From: JAVBKX01 sp031553835
GTDB taxonomy: Bacteria > Bacteroidota > Bacteroidia > Bacteroidales > Azobacteroidaceae
Length of the DNA: 64,000 nt
Reading direction: 5' to 3'
Assembly (NCBI GenBank): GCA_031553835.1
Contig: JAVBKX010000010.1
Location: forward strand, 1-64,000
Of the stretch, positions 17,001 through 25,333 are shown piece by piece. A model generated the notes under the pieces. The model had not been told where the DNA came from. It worked only from the letters and a program-made list of their open reading frames with translations, and searched no databases. Position 1 is the stretch's first letter, and each line of letters opens with the position of its first letter. The position numbers and the translations under genes are program-made.

Positions 17001-17199
17001 GATTGTCTGCATGGCGCCATTACTCTTCAGCAGTGATTTAGGATCGGAATTGGAAAAACCGTTAGCCATTGCTACCATCGGAGGAATGATCATCGGGACA
17101 CCGGTCAGTTTGTTTGTAGTACCATTGGTGTATTGGAGAATATACAGGAGGAAGGATGAAGAAATTAGAAATGAAAGAATGAAAAGATTGAAGAAATGA
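14086..17199 (+). CDS. RND efflux permease 1 (AcrB/HME superfamily)
   Basis: 1037 residues. N-terminal helix (FIDRPISVFMTFTALFILG), a large periplasmic porter domain, helices 2-6 (about 335-500), a second porter domain (about 560-860) and helices 8-12 ending near 1025. Helix 4 carries LGMMIDNSIIVTDN: the first acidic proton-relay residue is kept and the second is Asn, as also in the partner permease at 18719. It pumps substrates from periplasm or membrane through the adaptor and TolC-type channel using the proton gradient. Starts 32 bp after the adaptor; its stop overlaps the channel gene by 4 bp (ATGA), so translation is probably coupled. Confidence 0.9.
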   Translation: MIKYFIDRPISVFMTFTALFILGIITYLNVPVSLLPDIAIPEITVQVSGSNTSARELENAVVSPLRHQLVQISKLRDIRSETRDGGAIIRLSFEYGADTDLAFIEVNEKVDASMNFFPREIQRPRVIKASATDIPVLNLNLTLRDEKDFETTGLDKFIELSDFGETVIKRRIEQLPQVAMVDISGLINKQVLIVPDKEMLEICGLNLSDIEQTLNANNVEAGSMVVRDGYYEYNVKFSAVLRTIEDIRNIYIRKNDRIYQLKDLATVEQTPEKEKGMVLYGGKRAITLSVIKQSEENMANMQKALGDAIEQFRKDYPDIAFDISQNQTELLDYTISNLQQNLILAFIFVCLVSVIFLRDIKSPVIIGLSMFISLIISLMFFYLFKISLNVVSLTGLILALGMMIDNSIIVTDNIGQYRIKGLSLNDACVKGTSEVIAPMLSSVLTTISVFVPLIFLSGMAGAIFFDQAFSVTIGLLVSYVVGIVLLPVLYKVVFGIQSNLSKKTETQPQKNNVRKYNLSVEHIYDIGIEWIFSHKILTTIVMIAVFPLCCWLFLIIPKEKMPDINQSELLTLVEWNENIHVDENLQRTLSFLQNIQGQSEEYSALIGPQQFLLNREREQTSTETEIYLRASSSKEIPVLKKKIGSYFTEQHPQALVSFTPPGTVFEKIFSTGEPDLVLEYYKKNRAIPPDATSIRRLEKDITTQTGEAPVGVSFAQQLNLSIDREKLLLYQVSYDEVYRVLKTAFKENRFATLRSYQQYLPIVLGNEEQSIRNILENTLVNGPAGPDGMKNKLQLSNFISITHSEDLKTIVAGKSGEYIPLNYEDTQHPEKIISAAKMNIHQNQDWEIDFSGTFFSNQKMINELMVILFISILLMYFILAAQFESFVQPLIVLLEIPIDVAAALGLLIILGHSLNLMSAIGIVVTCGIIINDSILKVDVMNQLRKSGLPLMEAIHEAGRRRLKAILMTSLTSIVCMAPLLFSSDLGSELEKPLAIATIGGMIIGTPVSLFVVPLVYWRIYRRKDEEIRNERMKRLKK

Positions 17200-18683
17200 A
17201 AAAAATTATTGTCACATTGGCATATTGCATGGTTTGCACATGGGTTACCTGGTCTCAATCGCATCCGTTGAAACTGACCTTAGGTCGTACCATTGAGTTG
17301 GCTTCCGACAGTTCATTGCAAGCATTCAGCTCTAAAAATATGTATCTTTCGAGCTATTGGGGCTATCGTTCTTTCAAGGCCGCCCGACTTCCGTCGCTCA
17401 ACCTGAGAATGACGCCCGCCAGCTATAACCGTGATTTTATCAAACGATACGACTCGGAAGAAAATATCGATATATACCGGCAACAACAATCCTTTTATTC
17501 TTACGGCAACCTGTCTATCCGTCAGAATCTGGATTTGACCGGAGGAACTATTTTTATCGATTCTGAATTAGGCTATATGAAAAACTTTGGAGAAAATAAT
17601 TATTCCCAGTTTTCGGCAGTTCCTATCCGGATCGGATATGCGCAAAATTTATTTGGATTCAACGGTTTCAAATGGGAGAAAAAAATAGAGCCCCTGAAGT
17701 TCGAGAGGGCAAAAAAAAGTCTGCTGTACAATATAGAATCCCTCGCCGAACAATCGACGATGTATTTCTTTAGTTTGGCCATGGCGCAGTCTCAATATGA
17801 CATTGCGAAAGACAATGTGGCATCGAGCGATACTTTATTGCAGATCGGACAGGAACGAAAAAAAATTGCCTCCATTTCCCATGCCGACCTGTTGACCCTG
17901 GAGTTGGATGCGGTAAATGCTGCCAATACGTTGAAAAATGCAGATATAAATCTCAAAAGAGCCATGTTTGCTTTCCTTTCCTTTCTAAATATGGATAAAC
18001 ATACTCAGGTGCAACTCATTTTACCGGAACGTCCGCAACAAGTAGAAATTAATCCGGAAGAAGCGCTGAGCTATGCCAAAGAAAATAACCCGGATGTGCT
18101 TGGGTTTAGACAACAAATACTGGAAGCGGAAAGAGAAGTGGAACGTACAAAAAAAACGTCTAATTTCGATGCCAGCTTTTCTGCCAGCATTGGCTTCAAC
18201 CAGGTGGCGAACGAATTTTCCGGAGCCTATCAAAATCCGTTGGAACAAGACATTGTATCTGTCAGCATAAACATTCCGCTACTTGACTGGGGCGAACGCA
18301 AAGGAAGAGCCAATATGGCGCGTAATAATCTGAATGTAACAAAATTAGCCGTACAACAAAACGAACTCAGTTTAGATGAGGACGTGCTGATGACTGTCAA
18401 TGATTTTAATGTGCAACAACATCTTATCAATAGCGCGGAAAATGCATTGCAATTAGCCAATACAGCATACGAGGCGACTAAAGAACGCTTCAAAATCGGG
18501 AAAGCCGACATTAACAGCCTGACGCTTTCGCTCAATCGTCAAAAAGATGCACAAAATAATTATTTATATGCATTAAGAAATTATTGGCTGAGTTATTACA
18601 AAATACGAAAATTAACGTTGTATGATTTTGAAAAAAGGGAATCCATTTCGAGGCAGTTTGACAGAATATATGAATTCGAATAA
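17196..18683 (+). CDS. TolC-family outer-membrane efflux channel
   Basis: 495 residues with a cleavable signal (about 1-21, ending TWSQS), then an OEP-type protein with two repeats of beta-strand plus long alpha-helix. The helices show heptad-like Ala/Leu/Asn patterns (LAMAQSQYDIAKDNVASSDTL and NALQLANTAYEATKERFKIG), and the second repeat has the typical R..IGKADI near residues 428-434. Its trimer would form the outer-membrane duct and periplasmic tunnel for the RND permeases on either side of it. Four-base overlap with permease 1, 35 bp before permease 2. Confidence 0.9.
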   Translation: MKKIIVTLAYCMVCTWVTWSQSHPLKLTLGRTIELASDSSLQAFSSKNMYLSSYWGYRSFKAARLPSLNLRMTPASYNRDFIKRYDSEENIDIYRQQQSFYSYGNLSIRQNLDLTGGTIFIDSELGYMKNFGENNYSQFSAVPIRIGYAQNLFGFNGFKWEKKIEPLKFERAKKSLLYNIESLAEQSTMYFFSLAMAQSQYDIAKDNVASSDTLLQIGQERKKIASISHADLLTLELDAVNAANTLKNADINLKRAMFAFLSFLNMDKHTQVQLILPERPQQVEINPEEALSYAKENNPDVLGFRQQILEAEREVERTKKTSNFDASFSASIGFNQVANEFSGAYQNPLEQDIVSVSINIPLLDWGERKGRANMARNNLNVTKLAVQQNELSLDEDVLMTVNDFNVQQHLINSAENALQLANTAYEATKERFKIGKADINSLTLSLNRQKDAQNNYLYALRNYWLSYYKIRKLTLYDFEKRESISRQFDRIYEFE

Positions 18684-18718
18684 CCGGATCATTTTGTAAT
18701 ATATTATTCGCATTATCC

Positions 18719-21700
18719 ATGTCTAAATCATTTCCCGTCATACTTCTTTTTTCCTGTTTACTGATCATCGGTATCTTTTTCATACCGATGCTACCGGTAA
18801 AACTCAATCCTTCGCGTCATTTACCGGAAATATCCGTAGGGTTTTCCATGCACGGACAATCGGCTCGTGTCATTGAAATGGAAGTTACCTCCAAGCTCGA
18901 ATCCATGTTGAGCCGGGTAAAAGGAGTAGAAGGGATCAATTCTTACTCCGGCAATGGTTTTGGCAATGTAACCGTCCGGCTCAATAAACATACGGATCCT
19001 GCCATAGCACGCTTTGAAGTATCTACGGTAATCAGGCAAACCTGGCCTTCGCTGCCGCAGGGCGTCAGTTATCCCGACATCAGGATGTCGCAATCTTCCG
19101 AAGAAGTGCAACGGCCATTCCTGAATTTCACTCTCAACGCCCCCTCCTCGCCGGTGTTGATCCAGCGCTTTGCAGAAGAATACCTGAAACCAAACCTCGC
19201 GCAAATGGAAGGAATTGACCGGATCGATATTTATGGGGCTACTCCTGTGATGTGGAAATTGGAATATGACTATGTACAACTGAGAAACCTGGGTATTTCG
19301 GTAGATGATATAGCAGGGGCGATTCGCACTTATTTGCATAAAGAGTTCCTGGGGACAGGGCTGGTGGAAACGGATTCGGACACTGGCCATTGGATACGCA
19401 TCGCACTGGTACCTGGCAACTTGCCCGAAGACTTCGAGCCATCCCTCATCCCGGTTACAAGTAAGGACGGGAAAATTATCAACTTGGAACAATTGGTTAC
19501 GGTAAGCCGACAGGAAGAAGAACCGAATGGTTACTACCGAATCAACGGACTGAACTCTATCTATTTAGCATTGACAGCTAAAAAAGAAGCCAATCAAATG
19601 CAATTGAGTACACAAGTAAGAAAAATCACAGGAGAATTGGCGCACACTTTCCCGGCAGGATATGAAATACATCTCACATACGATTCCAGCGAATACCTCC
19701 AGGAAGAAATCGATAAAATTTATTTCCGCTCAGGACTCACGGTATTGATCTTATTATGCTTCGTGCTCCTCATTTACCGCAACTTCAGGTATCTTTTCCT
19801 GATCGCTTTTACTTTAACAGCCAATATGAGTATCGCTGCTATATTTTATTATTTCTTCCACTTGGAAATACAGCTATATTCTCTGGCGGGAATCACAATC
19901 TCCCTGACATTGGTCATCGACAACACTATTGTAATGGCAGACCAGATTATCCGGAGAAAAAATAAAAAAGCTTTTTTAGCGATCCTCACCGCCACAGTGA
20001 CGACCATCGCTTCATTGGGCATTATCTTTTTCATGGACGAAAGAATCCGCCTGAATCTACAGGATTTTGCCTGTGTATTAATCATCAACCTGGCTGTCTC
20101 TTTGTTGATCGCTCTCTTTTTAGTACCCGCTTTACTTGAGCATTTACATATCAAAGTAAAAGCAAAACAAAAAAAACGGCGCCTGCTCCATTTCCGTCCA
20201 TTACAGGGAAAACGGCCTTTGGTTTATTTCAACAGGATTTACACCGTATTGATCTGCTTCCTTTCGCGTTGGAAAAAAAGTCTGGTTGTCGTGATTATAT
20301 TGATTTTCGGGTTACCGGTATTTCTTTTGCCGGACAAACTGGGTGATAACAATAACCGGTGGAGTGAAAATGCAGAAACACTTACCCAATGGGAGACCAT
20401 GTATAATGAAACCCTGGGATCTGCATTTTACAAAGAAAAGATAAAACCGGTTGTAGATATGGCTTTAGGCGGAACGCTCCGCATTTTTTCACAGAAAGTG
20501 AGCGAAGGATCGTATTTTGTAAACCGGAGCGAAACAACCATTGATATTACCGCTTCTCTTCCCAACGGATCGACATTGGAACAAATGGACTACCTGATCC
20601 GGAAAATGGAAGATTACATCAGCCTCTATCCCGAAGTACGCCAATTTCAAACACATGTTCAAAACGGAAGAAGAGCAAGCATTACCATTTTCTTTACCAA
20701 AGAACATCAGAAAAGCAGTTTTCCTTATCTGCTCAAATCCAAACTGATTACCAAGTCCTTACAATTGGGAGGAGGTAGCTGGGGAGTTTACGGTATGGGG
20801 GATGGATTTAACAATGAAGTCAAAGAGCAGGCCGGCTCATACCGGGTAAAAATGTTCGGATACAACTACGACAATCTTTACGCTTATGCAGAAGCATTCA
20901 GAGACAGCCTGTTGCAGCACCGCCGAATCAAAGAAGTCACCATCGATTCTGAGTTCAGTTGGTATAAAAATGATTATCAGGAATTTATTTTCCGATTGAA
21001 TAAAGAACGAATGATCCAGGAAAACATATCGCCGGATTGGCTATACCGGTCTTTGGGACATTTATATGGAAAAAATTTCCGGATAGCTTCCTGGCTGAAT
21101 GCAGGTCATAACGATCCAATCCTATTGTATTCAAAACAATCTCAGGATTTTGACATCTGGAGCCTGAATAATCTTCCCGACCGGATGAATGAAAAAGAGA
21201 TTAAATTGACAGAGGTAGCCGAGATTGAAAAAGAACTGATTCCCCAAAACATTGCACGCGAAAACCAACAATACCGTTTATGTCTTCAATATGAGTACAT
21301 TGGCTCATACGAACAGGGACACAAGGTGCTGCAAAGAAACATGGAATATTTCAACAAGATCCTTCCCTTGGGTTATTTTACGGAAAAAGAAACATACAGC
21401 GGTTTTTGGGGTGACGGAAAAGATAAAAACAAACAATACCTTCTGCTGTTATTGATCATCGTCATTATTTTCTTCACTTCCGGGATTTTGTTTAATTCCC
21501 TGAAACAACCGTTTATGGTGATTTGCATCATACCCATTTCTTTCATTGGCCTTTTCTTAACCTTTTATTGGTTCGATGTAAAATTTGACCAGGGAGGATT
21601 TGCCGCATTTGTAATGTTGTGCGGGTTAACCGTTAATGCGGGAATTTATATCCTGAACGAATATAATAATATCTTGTCAACTAAAAAAATCAGTCCTATG

Positions 21701-21937
21701 CGCGCTTATCTCAAAGCATGGAATTATAAAATTGCACCCATCTTTCTTACGGTAACATCAACAATATTAGGATTTATTCCTTTTATGATCGGGGAACATA
21801 AGGAGGCATTCTGGTTCCCGTTGGCAGTAGGTACAATTGGAGGATTGGTAATGTCTTTAGTCGGACTTTTTATTTATCTCCCTGTATTTATGGGAATCGC
21901 GAAATCAAAAAAGCGAAAACGGAGTAAAGCCGATTAA
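18719..21937 (+). CDS. RND efflux permease 2
   Basis: 1072 residues, same fold as permease 1 but clearly diverged and without its N-terminal RP motif: it opens with a membrane helix (PVILLFSCLLIIGIFFIPML). Helix 4 reads LTLVIDNTIVMADQII, again one Asp followed by Asn. Helix 10-11 region is GGFAAFVMLCGLTVNAGIYILNEYN. Two different RND permeases flanking one channel and one adaptor resemble the heteromeric RND pumps (MdtBC type) and are common in Bacteroidota; heteromer formation here is inference. Its stop codon overlaps the convergent sufS stop: the two share TTAA at 21934-21937. Confidence 0.88.
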   Translation: MSKSFPVILLFSCLLIIGIFFIPMLPVKLNPSRHLPEISVGFSMHGQSARVIEMEVTSKLESMLSRVKGVEGINSYSGNGFGNVTVRLNKHTDPAIARFEVSTVIRQTWPSLPQGVSYPDIRMSQSSEEVQRPFLNFTLNAPSSPVLIQRFAEEYLKPNLAQMEGIDRIDIYGATPVMWKLEYDYVQLRNLGISVDDIAGAIRTYLHKEFLGTGLVETDSDTGHWIRIALVPGNLPEDFEPSLIPVTSKDGKIINLEQLVTVSRQEEEPNGYYRINGLNSIYLALTAKKEANQMQLSTQVRKITGELAHTFPAGYEIHLTYDSSEYLQEEIDKIYFRSGLTVLILLCFVLLIYRNFRYLFLIAFTLTANMSIAAIFYYFFHLEIQLYSLAGITISLTLVIDNTIVMADQIIRRKNKKAFLAILTATVTTIASLGIIFFMDERIRLNLQDFACVLIINLAVSLLIALFLVPALLEHLHIKVKAKQKKRRLLHFRPLQGKRPLVYFNRIYTVLICFLSRWKKSLVVVIILIFGLPVFLLPDKLGDNNNRWSENAETLTQWETMYNETLGSAFYKEKIKPVVDMALGGTLRIFSQKVSEGSYFVNRSETTIDITASLPNGSTLEQMDYLIRKMEDYISLYPEVRQFQTHVQNGRRASITIFFTKEHQKSSFPYLLKSKLITKSLQLGGGSWGVYGMGDGFNNEVKEQAGSYRVKMFGYNYDNLYAYAEAFRDSLLQHRRIKEVTIDSEFSWYKNDYQEFIFRLNKERMIQENISPDWLYRSLGHLYGKNFRIASWLNAGHNDPILLYSKQSQDFDIWSLNNLPDRMNEKEIKLTEVAEIEKELIPQNIARENQQYRLCLQYEYIGSYEQGHKVLQRNMEYFNKILPLGYFTEKETYSGFWGDGKDKNKQYLLLLLIIVIIFFTSGILFNSLKQPFMVICIIPISFIGLFLTFYWFDVKFDQGGFAAFVMLCGLTVNAGIYILNEYNNILSTKKISPMRAYLKAWNYKIAPIFLTVTSTILGFIPFMIGEHKEAFWFPLAVGTIGGLVMSLVGLFIYLPVFMGIAKSKKRKRSKAD

Positions 21938-23148
21938 AACATCTTAGCCACCTGTTTTATTCCCTCCGCCAGCCGGTCAATTTCTTCTGTTGTATTATAA
22001 AAAGCAAAGGAAGCCCGGACGGTTCCTTCCACACCTAAGCGGTGCATCAACGGTTGGGCGCAATGATGCCCGGTACGGACAGCTAATCCAAGTCGGTCGA
22101 GCAACATTCCCATATCATAATGATGGATATTTCTTACCAAAAATGAAATAACACTACTCTTATGAGCTGCCGTCCCAAAGATACGCATCCCATCTATTTG
22201 CATCAAACGATCGGCAGCATAATGCAACAACTCTTCTTCATAGCTCCGAATCTGATCCAATCCAAGTTGTTGAATATACCGGATGGCTTCGGCAAAAGCT
22301 ACCGAACCGACATAGTCCGGCGTCCCGGCTTCAAATTTAAAAGGTAATTCGTTGAATGTCGTTTTCTCAAACGAAACGGTGGCAATCATTTCTCCCCCAC
22401 CCTGATACGGAGGCATTTCATCCAACCATCTCCGTTTGCCGTACAACACACCGATACCGGTCGGTCCATACAATTTGTGGGAAGAAAAAACAAGAAAATC
22501 GCAATCCATCTTTTGTACATCGAGTACAAGGTGCGGAGCAGACTGAGCGGCATCAATCAACACGGCAATGCCTTTTTGATGCGCCATCTGGATGATGGTT
22601 TCAACCGGATTAATTGTCCCCAGTACATTGGAGATATGAGCAACCGCAATCAATCTGGTTTTGGGAGTGATCATTTTTTCAAAAGATTCCATATCCAATT
22701 CTCCCGAATCAAAAATAGGAACCACTTTCAACTTAATACCTGAAATGTCCTCTTGTAATTGCCAGGGAACAATATTGGAATGATGTTCCATTCCGGTAAT
22801 GATAATCTCATCTCCCGGCCGGCAAAATTTCCGGCAAAAACTGGAAGCTGCCAGATTAATCGCTTCGGTTGTCCCGCGAGTAAAAATAACTTCTTCCGGA
22901 TTTTCCGCATGAATAAATGTTTGTACCGTACGCCGGGCATTTTCATGCGCTTCCGTCGCCTGTTGACTCAGGTAATGAACACCTCGATGTATATTCGCAT
23001 TAATCGTAGTATATACCTCCTCAATTTTCCGGATTACCGACAACGGTTTTTGCGTAGTAGCCGCATTATCCAAATAGACTAACGGTTTACCATACACTTC
23101 CCTTGAAAGAATAGGAAAATCTGCTCGTATTTTTGCAATATCTAACAT
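21934..23148 (-). CDS. sufS: Cysteine desulfurase SufS
   Basis: 404 residues, group II cysteine desulfurase. PLP-binding Lys in SSHKLYGPTGIGVLYGK (about residue 226), His/Asp of the PLP pocket in VAHISN and VLIDAAQS, and the catalytic Cys in RTGHHCAQPLMHRLGVEGTVRASFAFYNT (about residues 357-385). It takes sulfur from cysteine as a persulfide for iron-sulfur cluster assembly on SufBCD. Last gene of the sufBCDS run, starting 6 bp after sufD. No SufE or SufU is visible next to it. Confidence 0.96.
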   Translation of the reverse strand: MLDIAKIRADFPILSREVYGKPLVYLDNAATTQKPLSVIRKIEEVYTTINANIHRGVHYLSQQATEAHENARRTVQTFIHAENPEEVIFTRGTTEAINLAASSFCRKFCRPGDEIIITGMEHHSNIVPWQLQEDISGIKLKVVPIFDSGELDMESFEKMITPKTRLIAVAHISNVLGTINPVETIIQMAHQKGIAVLIDAAQSAPHLVLDVQKMDCDFLVFSSHKLYGPTGIGVLYGKRRWLDEMPPYQGGGEMIATVSFEKTTFNELPFKFEAGTPDYVGSVAFAEAIRYIQQLGLDQIRSYEEELLHYAADRLMQIDGMRIFGTAAHKSSVISFLVRNIHHYDMGMLLDRLGLAVRTGHHCAQPLMHRLGVEGTVRASFAFYNTTEEIDRLAEGIKQVAKMF

Positions 23149-23154
23149 CCAATT

Positions 23155-24507
23155 TTAATTCTTAACCTGGCATCCCTTGCAATTAGCCAATTCGCCCCTG
23201 AACCGTTTTTCCACCAATCGTTTCAAGCGGTCTTTGAGCGTGTCCAACCGTATTCCTTCGATCACATCGTCCATAAAGGCAAATTTCAACAGCATCCGGG
23301 CTTCTTCTTCCCGAATACCTCGTGAGCGCATATAAAACAAAGCATTGTCATCCAATTGTCCGGTAGTCAATCCATGCGAACATTTTACATCATCGGCATA
23401 GATTTCCAGCTGGGGTTTGGCATACATGCGACACGCAGGACTTGTGCATAAATTTCGATTATTCTGATATGCCTGCGTTTTCTGAGCATCTTTATCTACG
23501 ATAATTCGTCCGCTGAAAACGCCGACAGAAGCATCATCCAACACATATTTAAACAATTCATCGCTATGGCAATGAGGCACTTTATGTTCGATCAACGTAT
23601 GATTATCCACGACTTGTTTTCCATCCAGAATAGCCATACCATACAATTTTAATTCCGCATGTTCACCTTCCAACGCAACAGAATAATTATTTCGAGTATA
23701 ACCATTGGTAAGCGAAATTGAATCAAGCATGACATTCGATCCTGTTTGCTGACTGACATAGACTGACTGCATACGGATTGTTTGCTCCGAACTTTCTTCC
23801 AATTCATATAAATCAAAGACTGCTGATTTTCCTACAAAAATTTCACAGACCTGATCGACCAGAAAATGTCGTTCCAAATCGGTAGTATGATCGCACACCA
23901 ATAATTTGGCTTGCGCTTCATCTTCTACGATAATCAATATGCGGCGGTTGACTAAAGTATCTACGCTTCCCGTCAACATATTAATCAATTGCAATGGTTT
24001 TTCCAGGATCATACCGGCCGGGATATACAAAACATAGCCATCTTGCACAAACGCTGTATTAAAATTGGATAACCCATCAGTCTGAGGGACTAACCTGTTA
24101 TAATATTTAGCAAAAATATCCGGATGCTGCTGAGCAAAAACATTCATACTTCCTGAAAAGACTCCTTGCGTCTCCACGCGCGTTTCATGTCCGCCGGAAT
24201 GAAACAAGTCATTCACCATAAAATATTGTCGCGTGGTAAGATTGGGCACATCACACCGAAAAACTTCTTGCGGGCGAGCCGGAATATTGAGTTTATTCAG
24301 ATTCATTCCAAAGTCCTCTCCAAACAATGCCTGACAATCGGTTTGTTGGTAATCTTCCGATTTAAAACGGGGAAAACCAGTTTCCCGGAAACAATCAAAA
24401 GCCTGTTGACGCGGATTATTCAATCCCTCCGCACAACCGCGATTAATGACTTCTCGATAAGCCAGAAATAAATCTATATATTGTTGTTCTGCGTTCATTT
24501 CAGCCAA
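23155..24507 (-). CDS. sufD: Fe-S assembly scaffold protein SufD
   Basis: 450 residues, SufB/SufD-type right-handed beta-helix protein: helical N-terminal part, then the core with LDSISLTNGYTRNNYSVALEGEHAELKLYGM and VFSGRIIVDKDAQKTQAYQNNRNL, and the family's C-terminal KCSHGLTTGQLDDNALFYMRSRGI (including the conserved HG), ending in CKGCQVKN. It forms the SufBC2D scaffold with SufB and the SufC ATPase. Its start overlaps the end of sufC by 13 bp, consistent with translational coupling. Confidence 0.95.
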   Translation of the reverse strand: MAEMNAEQQYIDLFLAYREVINRGCAEGLNNPRQQAFDCFRETGFPRFKSEDYQQTDCQALFGEDFGMNLNKLNIPARPQEVFRCDVPNLTTRQYFMVNDLFHSGGHETRVETQGVFSGSMNVFAQQHPDIFAKYYNRLVPQTDGLSNFNTAFVQDGYVLYIPAGMILEKPLQLINMLTGSVDTLVNRRILIIVEDEAQAKLLVCDHTTDLERHFLVDQVCEIFVGKSAVFDLYELEESSEQTIRMQSVYVSQQTGSNVMLDSISLTNGYTRNNYSVALEGEHAELKLYGMAILDGKQVVDNHTLIEHKVPHCHSDELFKYVLDDASVGVFSGRIIVDKDAQKTQAYQNNRNLCTSPACRMYAKPQLEIYADDVKCSHGLTTGQLDDNALFYMRSRGIREEEARMLLKFAFMDDVIEGIRLDTLKDRLKRLVEKRFRGELANCKGCQVKN

Positions 24508-25232
24508 TCATAACCCTTTTCTTCCAACTCCAATGCCAATTCAGGCCCGCCCGTTTTCACAATCCGGCCGTTATACAATACATGCACCACATCGGGTTTG
24601 ATATATTCGAGCAACCGTTGATAATGTGTAATGACAATCGTTGCATTGTGAGGCGTTTTCAATTCATTGACTCCATTGGCTACAATACGCAATGCATCGA
24701 TATCCAATCCGCTGTCGGTTTCATCAAGAATCGCCAATTGCGGTTCCAGCATAGCCATTTGAAAAATCTCATTCCGTTTTTTTTCTCCTCCGGAAAAGCC
24801 TTCATTCACCGAACGATTGACTAATTTATTATCCAATTCCACCACAGCCCGTTTGTCACGCATGAGTTTCAGAAAATCTGTAGCCGAAACCAGATCCAGG
24901 CCTTTGTATTTCCGGTGTTCATTGACAGCTGTCCGCATGAAATTGACCATACTTACTCCGGGAATTTCCACCGGATACTGGAAACTCAGGAATAATCCTT
25001 CACAGGAACGTTCTTCGGGTGATAATTCCAACAGATTTTCCCCATTGAAAGTCACCTCGCCTTCGGTTACCTCAAATGCCGGATTACCTACTAATACGGC
25101 AGATAATGTACTTTTTCCTGAGCCATTAGGACCCATGATCGCATGAATCTCGCCGGCATTTACCTGTAAATCGATTCCTTTTAATATCTCTTTGCCATTA
25201 ATCGAGGCATGTAAGTTCTTAATTGCTAACAT
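24495..25232 (-). CDS. sufC: SufC, ABC-type ATPase of Fe-S assembly
   Basis: 245 residues with complete ABC ATPase motifs: Walker A GPNGSGKST (about 34-42), Q-loop LSFQYPVEIPG, signature GFSGGEKKRNEI, Walker B LAILDETDSGLD and the switch His in IVITHYQ. SufC drives structural changes of SufB and SufD during cluster assembly and is soluble, not a transporter. It lies about 100 bp from sufB with a short tandem repeat between, and overlaps sufD. Confidence 0.96.
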   Translation of the reverse strand: MLAIKNLHASINGKEILKGIDLQVNAGEIHAIMGPNGSGKSTLSAVLVGNPAFEVTEGEVTFNGENLLELSPEERSCEGLFLSFQYPVEIPGVSMVNFMRTAVNEHRKYKGLDLVSATDFLKLMRDKRAVVELDNKLVNRSVNEGFSGGEKKRNEIFQMAMLEPQLAILDETDSGLDIDALRIVANGVNELKTPHNATIVITHYQRLLEYIKPDVVHVLYNGRIVKTGGPELALELEEKGYDWLK

Positions 25233-25289
25233 ATTTTTTTAATCAAAAAGAATGCAAAACATGAAGACAATGCACCTAATGATTTTTTC

Positions 25290-25325
25290 ATTTCTTTCAT
25301 TATCTTCATTTCTTTCATTATTTTC
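25290..25325. repeat. 18-bp tandem repeat, two units, sufB-sufC spacer
   Basis: Units ATTTCTTTCATTATCTTC (25290-25307) and the same with one change (25308-25325). Similar TTTCATT-rich runs are seen at 12960 inside a signal peptide. It lies in the transcribed spacer between sufB and sufC; no function is evident. Confidence 0.75.
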
Positions 25326-25333
25326 ATTTATAA

